NCBI GenBank assembly: GCA_907163375.1
Contig: CAJQUW010007508.1
Coordinates: 186,001 to 250,000 of the forward strand
Source of the DNA: Prostheceraeus crozeri
Taxonomy: Eukaryota; Platyhelminthes; Polycladida; Euryleptidae
Length of the DNA stretch: 64,000 bases
Direction of reading: 5' to 3'
Both the position numbers and the translations under genes were made by a program. Under the pieces are notes generated by a model, which saw nothing but the letters and a program-made list of their open reading frames with translations, did no database searches and had not been told where the DNA came from. Positions 11,169 through 21,520 of this stretch are shown here, piece by piece. The first letter of the stretch is position 1. Each line of letters opens with the position of its first letter.

Positions 11169-12298
11169 CTAAAACCGGGTATGTCCTCCTCGTACTTTGA
11201 TCACTGCTTGAATTCTTTTTTGCATGGAATCTACTAACTTTTCACATGTTTCGGTAAGGGAGACATCATGATGCCACAACTGTACAATTTTAGCAATTAA
11301 TGTCTGTTTAGTAGGCAAATCATATTCACAAAGTCTCTGTTTCAGTATCCCCAAAGTGTCTCCAGAGGATTGAGGTCTGGCGAATTTCCAGGCCATTTCA
11401 AAACATCCAGCTTGATTTGATTCAGATAATTTGTGCACAGTCTAGCCTTGTGGCACGGTGCCGAGTCGTGCATAAAGATGTTAACCCCAGCAGAACTCCA
11501 TTGCTCCATTTGAAGTCTCACACGAGACTCCAAGACGTGCTGATACGAATGTTGATTCATGCTCCCCTCGCATACGTGAAATCGTCAAGCTCCTTTAGCA
11601 CTCATAATACCCCACATCATAACTTTGACTGGATGTTTCAAACGTGGTTCTAAGGGAGTCTTCGATGAGGAAGCTGTCCAGACTCTCCTAGGACGGACTG
11701 ACGAGCACTCAAAAGAAGATTCATCGCTAAAGGCCACCTGTAAAAAAAAGAAAAATAATAAAAAAAGGCGAAAAATTGGAAAAATGACTCAAGTTAATAA
11801 TATTTCTCATGAAAATTCAGAACAAAATGAATTCAGACATTCACTTACCCTTCTCCAATCCTCAGAAGTCCAACCAGCGTGGTCAAGAGAAAACTGAAGT
11901 CTCTTTTGTTTCATCGCTTTGGTAAGTAGAGGGACCTTTCTGGGCTTCTTGGATTCGCACTTCATTTCCTTCAACCTCCGCCACACAGTTGTTCGAATGA
12001 CGTTGGTCCCTGCATCTTGTAACCGCTTTCGAAGCTTGGCAGTTGTAACACCATAGTCTTTCTTTACTTCACGAACTAAGAAGCGGACATCTGCACTACT
12101 AGTGGCTTTTTTCTTACCACACCTTCCTTTTCGATGGCCTACATAATGTCCGTTGGTCTTCATCCTAGCAATTCTCGACACTGTAAAATTGCTACTTCCT
12201 GTTCTACGAGCTATTTCTCGGTGTGAATAGTCCGTATTCTTCGACAAGGTCGTTATTTCAGCAACTTTGCTGTTTGAGAATTCCTTTCCTTGCGGCAT
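11169..12298 (-). pseudogene. Tc1 transposase (DD34E) with one intron, inactive
   Basis: The start ATG at 12298 opens MPQGKEFSNSKVAEI, a shorter and more typical Tc1 start than the upstream open codons. Exon 1 (12298-11849) holds the paired-type helix-turn-helix DNA-binding part (HREIARRTGSSNFTVSRIAR, then TTAKLRKRL). A 111-bp intron (11848-11738) has GTAAGTG and TTTTACAG borders and keeps phase 0 between DWRR and VAFSDESSFE. Exon 2 carries the catalytic DDE core: D in FSDESSF, D in FMHDSAPCHKA, E in DLNPLETLWG, with 34 residues between the last two. Two lesions are seen: a TGA at 11587-11585, and a one-base loss near 11349, just after LETLWG, which shifts frame into ILKQRLCEYDLP. The end GGHTRF and stop at 11171-11169 are intact. 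The enzyme would cut and join transposon ends at TA sites. Confidence 0.88.
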
Positions 12299-12503
12299 TG
12301 CTACGATCAGGTAACAACCTGTCTGAATCACCAGTGTTATGAGATTTTTCTGAAATCTCCCCACTGAAGAGACATCAAATCAAAATTGACCAATCAGCTT
12401 GGAGTACGATTACCGTAAACAATCACGTGAGCCAGATTGCAGACAAGATAACAAGTCGAAACAGTGTTCGAGAACAGAGCATGTTAGCACAGTATGAATA
12501 AAC

Positions 12504-12650
12504 ATTTTCACGTGCCCATCTTGGAATCTCGCATTAAGTCTCCATTGGAAAAAAGTGCTCTGTAAGGGCCGATATCTTCATGCACGGCTCGCCACCTTAC
12601 CACAAGGCTTGACTGTGCACAATTTATCTTAATCATATACGTTTGAGTTC
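12504..12650 (+). pseudogene. Inverted fragment of a Tc1 catalytic domain
   Basis: The plus strand reads ADIFMHGSPPYHKA near 12570-12610, the counterpart of NIFMHDSAPCHKA in the main transposase on the other strand. It lies between the transposase start and the right end of the Tc1 element. The catalytic Asp is changed to Gly here. Confidence 0.7.
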
Positions 12651-13339
12651 CGCTAGATGACCTGGAAATAGCTTTTATACTATAATTCGTTTTAGCAACA
12701 AAAATATTGAGTGTGAGAAGTAAATTGAAACAGACTGTATTTGACAATACTGTAACATGAAAAAAACACCCAGGTTGATTAGAAAGAGCACCGAGCAAAC
12801 CGACTGTTGAAATTTACGTCCTTCCTTACAGAAACAAAATTAATCAAAATTTGTGTCTACATAGGATTTGATACTTATGCTAGTCTAAATATTAGTCTAT
12901 CATTTTCCCAAGTGGTTGTAACTAGGTAGCTGTCGTCCGAGATCTTCAGCAGCTCCTAGTAGTGCTAGTTGTCGGCATATCATCGATTGTGACAGTTTTA
13001 GAGGCAATGGGTCTCCTCCTACTTTTGAGTATTAAGTGTTGTTCGATTTTCTTTTACTTTGCCTATCTTAGAGTCTCTTTACATTTCTCATCTCCGTCAG
13101 TTACTTAGTGTTCAAAAGGAACTGAAACATGCTTTGTCTTTGCCTTGGTGATTTTCGTCTGTCATGATTTTCCGTCCCTTTTTATCTTATTTTGCAATGT
13201 GAGTTACGTGCCCTCTGCCTTAGCAAGTTTATTTATTATTGCTTCGCCTCTACCTGCATGACGTCATGTCAGTGGCTTATAGATCTCTGTGCCTTTACTG
13301 ATTATTCGTTGTGTTTGTGACATTCTGTGAATCTCTGTT

Positions 13340-13490
13340 CTGTCATTGTCATTATGATCGTACTCCTATTGAAGAAAGGCCGCGAAGGCGCTGATGAGTC
13401 CACAAAATAAAATTCTATCATAACGACGGCGATATTTTGTGTATTCAAGGTTCTAAATATCGTTGCTTCCTTATCTTGATAAGTCACAGA
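13340..13490 (+). mobile_element. Possible Penelope-like 3' end in the foldback loop
   Basis: TTGAAGAAAGGCCGCGAAGG, then CTGATGAGTCC and ACAAAATAAAATTC, resemble the hairpin and tail seen at the ends of Penelope-like elements. There is no coding sequence to confirm this. Confidence 0.25.
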
Positions 13491-14859
13491 AGTTCACTTC
13501 ATTTTGATAAGGATCATCAAGCATGTGGAGCTTATAATCATGCTTTGTGACGATGCGTCAACAAACACAAGTGAGTGTATTATCTCTTGACTGCATTGAT
13601 GGAATTTAGACTAGCATTAGAATCAATCCCATGTAGACACACATTTTGATTAATTCTGCTTCTGTAGTGAAGGACGTAAATTTCAACAGTCGGTTTGCTC
13701 GGTGCTCTTTCTAATCAACCTGGGTGTTTTTTTTCATGTTACAGTATTGTCAAATACAACTGGCTTGAAGTCTCTTAAGACTGTCTGTTACTTTCCAATT
13801 AGTAGAGTTGCTTTTTGATAAAATGTTGTGTGTATTTTCTTCGCACATCATTAATTTAACGTAAGACGTTTCTGTGCTGTATCACGCAACACGAAAATTG
13901 TAGCACATTTCCTACTACGAGACAAACATCTATAATGTCATCAGAATCGTCAATTTCTCTGTTTTTTTTCTACTTTTGCCTTGTACACATCAATCACACT
14001 ACTCAATTACAAGTTCATCGATAGAATGTCATGGAACTTGTTGTCCAGTAAAGAGTTGAAAACGTATGCACTTCCCCCGTATAGCTGCGATTTTAAGGAC
14101 TTGGGCACCTTTTCGTTGAACCTGGGTTTCGGCTCTAGCATGCTCACAGGTGATACATTCGAGATGATTTTTTCTAAATCGATTGATATCGAATCGATTA
14201 TCTATCTAAATCTACTTATGCGAACTGTTCACTCTTAGATCTTAATCGATTTGCAGAAATATGAATCATGGTAATCAAGTTAGAAATCCAATTATCTTCA
14301 ATATGCGGTCATGTCCACTGTACAGCAACAGACCCATGTACGCCTCAATTAAAAGTGTGAAGATAACGATGGAAAATTCTTAAAACTGTCTCCACATGAA
14401 ATAGTGAATGCCTCCTGGTGTGTGCAGTGGATACTGTAGAAGCCTTTTTTGTGAAGAAATGTATAGCGCAATATGACCGGTGCCTAGCTTTCAACAGTGA
14501 GTACAAGTATACAGGGCTAGTTAATTTCCGCTTTTTGGTGTCCTATTAAGCATCGGTATCCCAATGCCTTTAACAGATTAGCTGCTGCTGCTTTTCCAAT
14601 ATCGGCAGATCCTTTTCTTACCAATTCATTCAAAGCAATATCCGTTGGCGTAAAATGAATTAACAGTCAGATACAAAATAGAATTCAAGACTCACACCCC
14701 AGATATGCAGAAAAATAGATTGGATAAAAATATTAAGAATGGGACTAGGCGATAGCATTGGATTACTGCTTATCGGATAAATAAGTATTTCCAATATTGG
14801 TAAAGCTATCATAAATCAAACTATCAAATTTGCTTGTAATGGTCAATGTTCAGTCTTGA

Positions 14860-15605
14860 CAGGGATGCAAGACTTCCGGATTTATCCGGATTTCCGGATT
14901 TTTGACCAAGATTTCATTGGGTCTCGGGATTCGTTGAAAAATGCCATAAAAATTAAGGGGGTAACCCCTAGGCCTATACTTTCTCAGACGCAGGTATGAA
15001 CATGATTTCAGTTAAAATGTGCAGCGTACATGTACGTATGCCGGTATAGTCACCTCTGAAGATATTATCTTGTCACTTCAAATGCTGAGGTGTGAAGGTA
15101 TGAGACGTCTACCGTTACTCGTGTCGGTCATAATAAATTTCAATATGTTTTTATGTTTTTAAACAACATATATTTCGGCGTCTACATGTGTCATTCATAA
15201 ACAGCTGTATAAGAAGTACTGTCATGGAAAGATGGATGTCTAACTTAGAATTTTCTTTCAGTGTTGAATTGATCTTGAACGCTCGAATGTACTACCTATT
15301 CGATGAGATGGTTTCTGACGCTCAATACTACAACTGTGTAGTTCTTCGTGTCATCCGCATAAGCCCTTATTTTTTCTGTTGGTTTCCTGTGATCAATGGC
15401 TTCTAGTTTCTATGTGATTGTTTCATGCTTGGATGCAAAATTGTGGCAAAATTCATAGTTTTTTTATACATGTATGTGCGGAATGACAGGGACCATGGCT
15501 GGGCCACCTTTATCTAAATCATTGAAATTTTTAAGTTAGTAGTAAGTAAAAGGCGCATCCTAGCTCATTTTCCGGATTTTTCATCAATTTGCACTTGCAT
15601 CCCTG
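14860..15605. mobile_element. hAT-like MITE, 6-bp target duplication TCTTGA
   Basis: Ends CAGGGATGCAAG (14860-14871) and CTTGCATCCCTG (ending 15605) are perfect 12-bp inverted repeats. TCTTGA directly abuts both ends (14854-14859, 15606-15611). The CCGGATTT motif is repeated next to both ends. No transposase ORF. It is grouped by ends and duplication length with the elements at 34056-36014 and 57730-59645. Confidence 0.85.
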
Positions 15606-16167
15606 TCTTGAAGATCATGAAGTCTTATTACCATAGCTTTAGAAGTCATTCACAATAATTTGCTAGAATACATACGGATGGATGTGCGAATGTGTATTTG
15701 GAGTTTTCCTTCCATTTTTCTATCAGCATTTGCGATCCCTGAGTATTGTTTATATTATATTATTCATAGATCCGCATTTTCAATTACTAATCAGTGCTTC
15801 GCATACCTTACAGCATGTTTACTTCCAGGAAATTAAGACTGCATTTAGTTGCATCAAAATATTTTTGATTTGGACCCACTGTTGTAATTTGTGAAAATCT
15901 TATAGAAAGTTTAAGTCATCAATGATATTTAGATTACCTAATATTTAACAAAAGTTACCGGTACAGTAAATTGCAACCACTAGGATATTTACATTTTATT
16001 GCAAGTTTACGGCATCCTCACATGGCTGCTATTTATGGTATAAAGCATGGTGGGTTATTATGTTCTGTCGACCAGTCAGCGGTGGGCAGGGATTTAAAAA
16101 GGAAATGCAAAAGCTCATAACTTAATAATATGATGATCGATATCAAAATACTGTTCGTTTATTTCAG

Positions 16168-16259
16168 CTCATAAATCCTCTGGACCGAGTGTTGATATTG
16201 AAAGTGCCAAACTAGCATGGATTCAAGAAGTGAAAATGGATGGCGATAAGTTGAATCAA
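16168..16259 (+). CDS. RPAP1: RPAP1 exon (before the RPAP1_C region)
   Basis: A 92-bp exon lies between TTATTTCAG (ends 16167) and GTAGGT (starts 16260). It reads HKSSGPSVDIESAKLAWIQE, then VKMDGDKLNQ. This aligns with the human RPAP1 stretch ...DTVELEKLHWTQDLPP..., which directly precedes the QARF start of the RPAP1_C domain. The exon ends in phase 0 and so joins correctly to the next recognised exon at 33282 (NQ then TQARF). Two bases at the start complete a codon from an upstream exon not found. The match is short, so confidence rests on phase, borders and position. The intron after it would be about 17 kb. Confidence 0.6.
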
Positions 16260-17490
16260 GTAGGTCATGCGTAAGACGAAATTCAGACATCAACCGATCG
16301 TCGGCACTGCTTGTGAAATTATACTAGTGCCATTAAAGGTTAGTCCGACCGTGCCGGAAGACTTACTGGTTCAGGAAATGAAAAGTTGAGCTCTTCTTCA
16401 TTTCCATCCGCTCAAAATTCACTTCTATCGGCTTGTCGAAATTAAAAATTCTATGAATAATTTGGTGTAAGCAGCATTATTGATAGCAAGTGAAATATAA
16501 CACCAAACTGCTGAACTTAAAATTTCTGGTGTAATAATTGCAAATTTTTGTTAAAAATTTCTCATTAATTTTTGCAGGTAATGCTGCATTATCAGGTGAC
16601 CAGGGGAAGAAGAAGAAATAATGGAACAAAAGACTTAGGCATGGAAATCGAAGCTTTGTACAAAGTTATTATCACCAGGTTTCAGTTAGATCTAAAAAAA
16701 GCTGGCATTGACTTGTTGTACGATGTTGGTTTCATTTCTTCAATATGCACCTGTTTCTCTTAATCTTAGGTTCAAAGTTCAATGGATCGAAGTCTTTTCT
16801 CTGCTGAAAGTAGTCACGGAGGTTATATCCCCTGCGCTGGAGGCTGACATGTGCTCGGATGTTTGTAGATGGATGACTGGGCTTGAGATAGAAGTTCAGT
16901 TATACTGACATGGAATGATTGCATGGTGTTTCCTTCGTTTGCATCTATCTAAAGTGCTACATAGTTTTCAAGCTATTATGTAAGACAAAAAGAATAATAA
17001 ATACATGAGACCTTGTAATAGCAATTACTTTAGAACTTCAGTAGATTCATGAATAGGCTTATACAATTACGACTACGCACGAGTCATGAATTTTTAATCG
17101 CTCAACACTCATCCTGATCACGTTCGAAAATGATAGAACTTAGCTTGGTACTTTTTGTCAATTTTGACTTCGTGACCATGCTGTTTTGTGTTTATGTTAA
17201 TACTATGTTGTGACTATTAGCTTTTGCTATTAGAACTAATCGAATAGGCCGCATGAATATTAACTTAGACATCATTATCAATTCAATTCAGATTATATAG
17301 CAGCTTTTACATGACCTGGTAACCTTTTTTGCTCAACATCATTTTCCTACGTTTCTAAAGCGAATCTCTCAGAAGGCAAATCGCAATTTCAACTAAAGTT
17401 AGTGATGAAAATCTTGGCTACAGTATTTGAGTTTTAGAACAAAGTTAAAATGTTTGTCGACATCAAATGGTGGTTGCGAGTCGCACACAC
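16260..17490. other. RPAP1 intron sequence, no gene seen
   Basis: AT-rich. A 45-bp segment at 16818-16862 (GGAGGTTATATCCCCTGCG, then GAGGCTGACATGTGCTCGG) reappears inverted at 22689-22735, on the other side of the RTE LINE. Confidence 0.5.
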
Positions 17491-17499
17491 ATGTTTTAG

Positions 17500-20400
17500 T
17501 GCTCGTAACTACGCTCAATGAAGGAATCACCTGGCGAGCTAAGGCGCCATAAAACCTTTCACCCCTGCTGCGCCGTGGGAGACAACAACGTTTGGATGTC
17601 AGGCTGCTACAGGATTGGCGCTTCGAACGAAAAAGGCTAGTCCGCGCCTTGGGGCAAATCAAAGGCTAAGGGAGAAACCCCTAACAGAAAACCTCCAACA
17701 AGTCAGCCAGGGCAGCGCTGTATAGGAGTATTCTGACCCATTCGTTTATGGATTCATGCAAGTAAAGGATAAATCGGTGGAGGCTACCGCGTCCGGGGCA
17801 ACCGACGCGCCGAAAAACCGGGAATCGGCGAAAAATATGCGAAGACCCGAAGAAAGAAAACTGATTAGGATGGCGACTTTGAATGTGGGAACGTTGTCAG
17901 GAAGGAGTGCTGAAGTAGTGGATTTTATGAAGAGGAGAAGGTGTAAGATTTTGTGTGTACAGGAAACGAAGTGGAAGTCGGATAGAGCAAGGATGCTTGG
18001 AGATGGGTTTCAAACTGATTCATGCAGGAGGGGATGGAAAGTCTGATGGGGTGGGTGTGATTCTGGAGAAGGATCTTGTTGAGAAAGTGTGGCGTACGGA
18101 GAGGTGGAAAGGTAGGATCTTGATGGTTTGGCTAACGATCGGTTCGAAGAAAATGTGTGTGATGTCCGTCTATGCTCCACAAGTAGGACGGAACCATAGA
18201 GAGAAAAACGAATTCAGAGAAAAGGTTGAGGAAATGATACATTTAGTGCGTGAGGATGAAATATTTTGTTTAGCAGGTGAATTCAATGCGCATATCGAGC
18301 AACGGATGCAAGGGGAAGAGAGGAGTGTTGGTCAATTCGGATGGGGAGAGAGAAATGCGGAGGGCAGAGAGTGGGTGCAGCTGGTCGAAAGAAATGGGTT
18401 GGCCATAGTTCAGACGTTCTTCCAGAAAAGAGAATCGCACAAGATCACATACAGAAGTGGGGAGCACAGGACCGAAATCGATTGGATTGTAATGAAACAG
18501 AACCAGAAGTGGAGGATCAAGGACTGCAAAGTGCTAGCCGGTGAACACGTGACAACTCAGCACAAGCCAGAGGTTTGGACGCTACGGTATACGGAGAGGC
18601 AAGAAAAGAAACGAATGGGAAGGAAAATCATCAGGTGGTGGAGATGTAAAGGAGAAAAGTTAGAAGAATACGAAAGTGAGATCAATGATGCCTTCTGTAA
18701 ACTGAGCGAAACCCCTGGTGGAATCGAAGAGGAGTGGGATCTGTTCAGAAAAGCATTCATCGGAGCAGCAGAGAGGGTGGTCGGCAGGACAGATGGAAAG
18801 AATGGGGGCCGTCGAAAACAGCAATGGTGGTGGAATGAAGAAGTCAGAAAGGTGACGAAAGAGAAAAGAACAGCCTGGAAGAAGGTAGAAAGCGTGAGTG
18901 ATGACAAAGCGAAGAAGGAGGTTTTAACACGAAAGTATAGGGAAATCAAGAATCAAACAAAGAAGTTAGTGGCACAGGCAAAAGAAGAGGCAGAGCGAGG
19001 GCTGTATGAAGCAATAGAGAACGATAGAGGAAGAAAACAAATTTACCGACTTGCAAAAGCAAGGGAGCAGGAAGAGAAGGATGTGGTGGCCGTCCAGGAT
19101 GTAAGAAACAAAGACGGAGTGATTTTTTCGTGTCCGCAGCATATCACGAAGGTGTGGAAAGAATATTTTCAAGAGTTGTTGAACAACGAAGGGCGCAGCG
19201 AAGTTGAACTTCCTTGTAGTGTGAGATCGAAGACGGTAGAGAAGAAAATCAAGACAGAAGAAATCGAGACCTCATTGAGAAAGATGAAGACAGGAAAAGC
19301 AACTGGCAAGGATGAGATAACGACCGAAATGTTGAGGGCAGCGGGGAAAACAGGTATTGAATGGCTAGCTAGACTTTTTCGGCTGTGCTATGAAAAATGG
19401 GAAATCCCAGAGGACTGGAGGCTGGGTTTGATTGTCGCCATTTGGAAAGGAAAAGGAAGTCGACAGGACCCTGAGAAATACAGAGGAATCACTATTCTAA
19501 GTCAAGTGATGAAATTGTTGGAGCGCATAATCGACGGAAGGCTGAGATCACAAGTGGAACACGAAATTGGAGAGGAGCAGCAAGGTTTCAGAAAAGGTAG
19601 AAGTACATCGGATGGTATGTTTGCGGTGAGACAGAAGATGGAGAAGACGATTGAAAGAGAAGAAAACATAGGGATAGGATTCGTAGATTCAGAGAAAGCT
19701 TATGACAGCGTCCCTAGACCCCTAGTGGCGGCAACCCTGAGATGGTTAAATGCTGGAGAGAAAGAGGTGATACTTATCGAAAAGATGTACGAAAGAACCA
19801 GAGCGGCAGTGATTGTTGGAGATAACATCAGCGAAGATTTCCAAATAAAAACAGGGCTCAGACAAGGAAGTGCTTTAAGTCCATTTTTGTTCATTCTGAT
19901 TATGGAATTGTTGTCAAGGAAAAGCGAAGAACATGATGCAATGAACAAGATAATGTATGCTGACGATCTAGCTGTGATAACGAAAGACGAGGTGGAGCTA
20001 CAAGATCAACTGGAAAAGTGGGCGCAGAATTTCCAAAGGCATGGTCTGCGCATCAATTTGGATAAGACGGAAGTAATGTGGGTCGGAAAGGAGCCAAAGG
20101 ACATAAGTGTTGAGGTGCAAGGAATTCAGCTAAAGCAGACAAAGGGTTTCAAGTACTTGGGAGGTGTGATGGCGGAAGATGGGCGGAGCGAAATGGAAGT
20201 GAATAGGAGAATTAGAGCAGGGGTCGGAGCCTATCAGAAAGTGGCAGGAGTGTTGGGAGACAGAAGGATCAGCAAAGATATCAGGCGGAAAGTGTTAGAG
20301 GTGTGTGTAATTCCAGCAGTCACATATAGTCTGGAAACATTGGCGCTCACCAAAGATCAGCAAGATAGACTGCAAGTGTGCGAGAACAATTGGCTGAGGA

Positions 20401-20938
20401 GGTTGTGTGGAGTGAAGTTGGTTGACAGAAGAAAACTTGCAGAAATGAGACTCGAAGTCGGACTGAAACGAACGATGACTCAGAAGATTGTGGGAAAGAG
20501 ACTATCTTGGGCCGGACATGTGGCAAGAATGAATGAGCAGAGGCTACCCAGGCGAATGGAGCAAGAAATGAGTGTGCGAAGAAGAGGAAGACAGAGAATT
20601 CGTTGGAGTGACTGTGTCAAAAGAGATTTCCAGAAGGCGGAGGAAGATTGGAGAAGTTGGAGAAGCGACGCAGAAGACAGAGTCGTATGGCGGAGAACTG
20701 TGCACAATGTGGTTGAAGTATGGAGCGGCTGACATTTTACGAGTACTTGACTGTGTTTCCTGATATCGTTTCATGTGGTGTTACCCTGATGGTTTGTGGA
20801 ATGTAGCTAGTTTGTGTTTCCATGAATTTTATGATGTATATGAACTGTCTCCTTTTTATCTTGTTTGTATGAATCCCCCCTACCCCATTTATATGGGAGA
20901 AAGGGGTTGTTAAAATAAAATAAAATAAAAATAATAAA
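17500..20938 (+). mobile_element. RTE-type LINE, nearly whole
   Basis: A purine-rich, GC-richer block stands out from its flanks. It has a leader (start approximate), one long ORF, a short 3' UTR with an ACCCCATT...GGGGTTGTT hairpin (20882-20910), and an AAAAT-type tail (20911-20938). The short 3' UTR and A-rich microsatellite tail fit RTE elements. It sits in the large RPAP1 intron in the same orientation as the gene. Confidence 0.85.
17756..20732 (+). pseudogene. RTE ORF: AP endonuclease plus reverse transcriptase, one frameshift
   Basis: An ATG at 17756 opens a frame carrying RMATLNVGTLSGRS and CVQETKW. The frame changes near 18008, where one extra T (ttt for tt) shifts GDGF out of the frame of KLIHAGGDGKSDGVG. 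The rest is open to the stop at 20730-20732, about 990 codons in all. Endonuclease motifs follow: SVYAPQVG, FNAHI, TEIDWIV, TTQHKP. The catalytic GDFN motif reads GEFN here (about 18279-18290). Reverse transcriptase motifs are FRKGRSTSDG, FVDSEKAYD (about 19680), GLRQGSALSPFLF and MYADDLAV (about 19953). The C-terminal part has LSWAGHVARM, often seen in this group. The enzyme nicks DNA and copies its RNA there. The single frameshift and few other changes suggest a young copy. Confidence 0.9.
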
Positions 20939-21187
20939 CTTACGAGTTTTAACAGGACATGTATTCGAAAGATTATAAGTGTCCTTGTTTAAGTGGACAA
21001 GAGGGTGGTCCGTTTTATGATGATCAATTCTGTAATTTACAATAGAAATTCAAATAAACATTATTATTATTGATTGTTGCGATTGTCAAGTACTGATGGT
21101 GAGGTCTTGCTGTTCCTCAAAAGCCACCAGTGTGTGTGATGAAATTATTGTTCTTTCACTTTTTTATAATTTCTCCTAAACAGCATG

Positions 21188-21508
21188 TTAAGTTGAATTT
21201 TAAAGTAGTCGATGCTGTTGATCTTAAAATTGTATTCCCAATTTTCGTCTGTACACAGACCGCGTCAGGGGAAGAAGGGAGTTTGTAGTGCCTATGATTT
21301 TCAAATAGCAAATAACAATCTACATAATATGATTATATAATGATAACTCGTACATAATTTGATTAACATAGATTGTCATTTGTTATTTGAAAATCATAGG
21401 CACTACTACATCCCTTCTTCCCCTGACGCGATCTGTGTACAGACGAAAATATGGGAACACAATTTTAAGATCAATAGCATCGGCTATTTTGAAATTCAAT
21501 CTTTCGCT
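21188..21508. mobile_element. Hairpin MITE with arms of about 130 bp
   Basis: The left arm (about 21188-21320: TTGATCTTAAAATTGTATTC and on through CGTCAGGGGAAGAAGGGA and CACTACAAA in complement) returns inverted at 21362-21508 with a few mismatches. The loop is about 40 bp. No ORF. Confidence 0.8.
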
Positions 21509-21520
21509 TTTACTTTTAGC

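Larger units (their letters stand above)
10944..12737 (-). mobile_element. Tc1 transposon with TA target duplication
   Basis: Ends read CAGTCTGTTTCAATTTACTT from 10944 and inverted to 12737, flanked by TA at 10942-10943 and 12738-12739. The sequence without the element is present in the other foldback arm at 13745-13765 (GTCAAA-TA-CAACTGG), so the insertion point is exact. Length 1794 bp. It carries a two-exon transposase on the minus strand. Confidence 0.92.
7238..14791. mobile_element. Long foldback element split by two insertions
   Basis: The outer ends are inverted repeats of about 670 bp (7238-7902 and about 14110-14791). The right arm continues inward to 13605. The matching left arm continues as 10615-10943 and then 12738-12890 (reverse complement of 13605-14110). 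The left arm is therefore interrupted twice, at about 7903-10612 and at 10944-12737. Without the insertions the element would be about 3.06 kb: two arms of about 1.15 kb around a loop at 12890-13605. I see no ORF that clearly belongs to the foldback itself and no clear target duplication. Confidence 0.75.

Noticed and set aside
11417-11897. Plus-strand open frames over the Tc1
   Set aside because: They are antisense shadows of the transposase and its intron.
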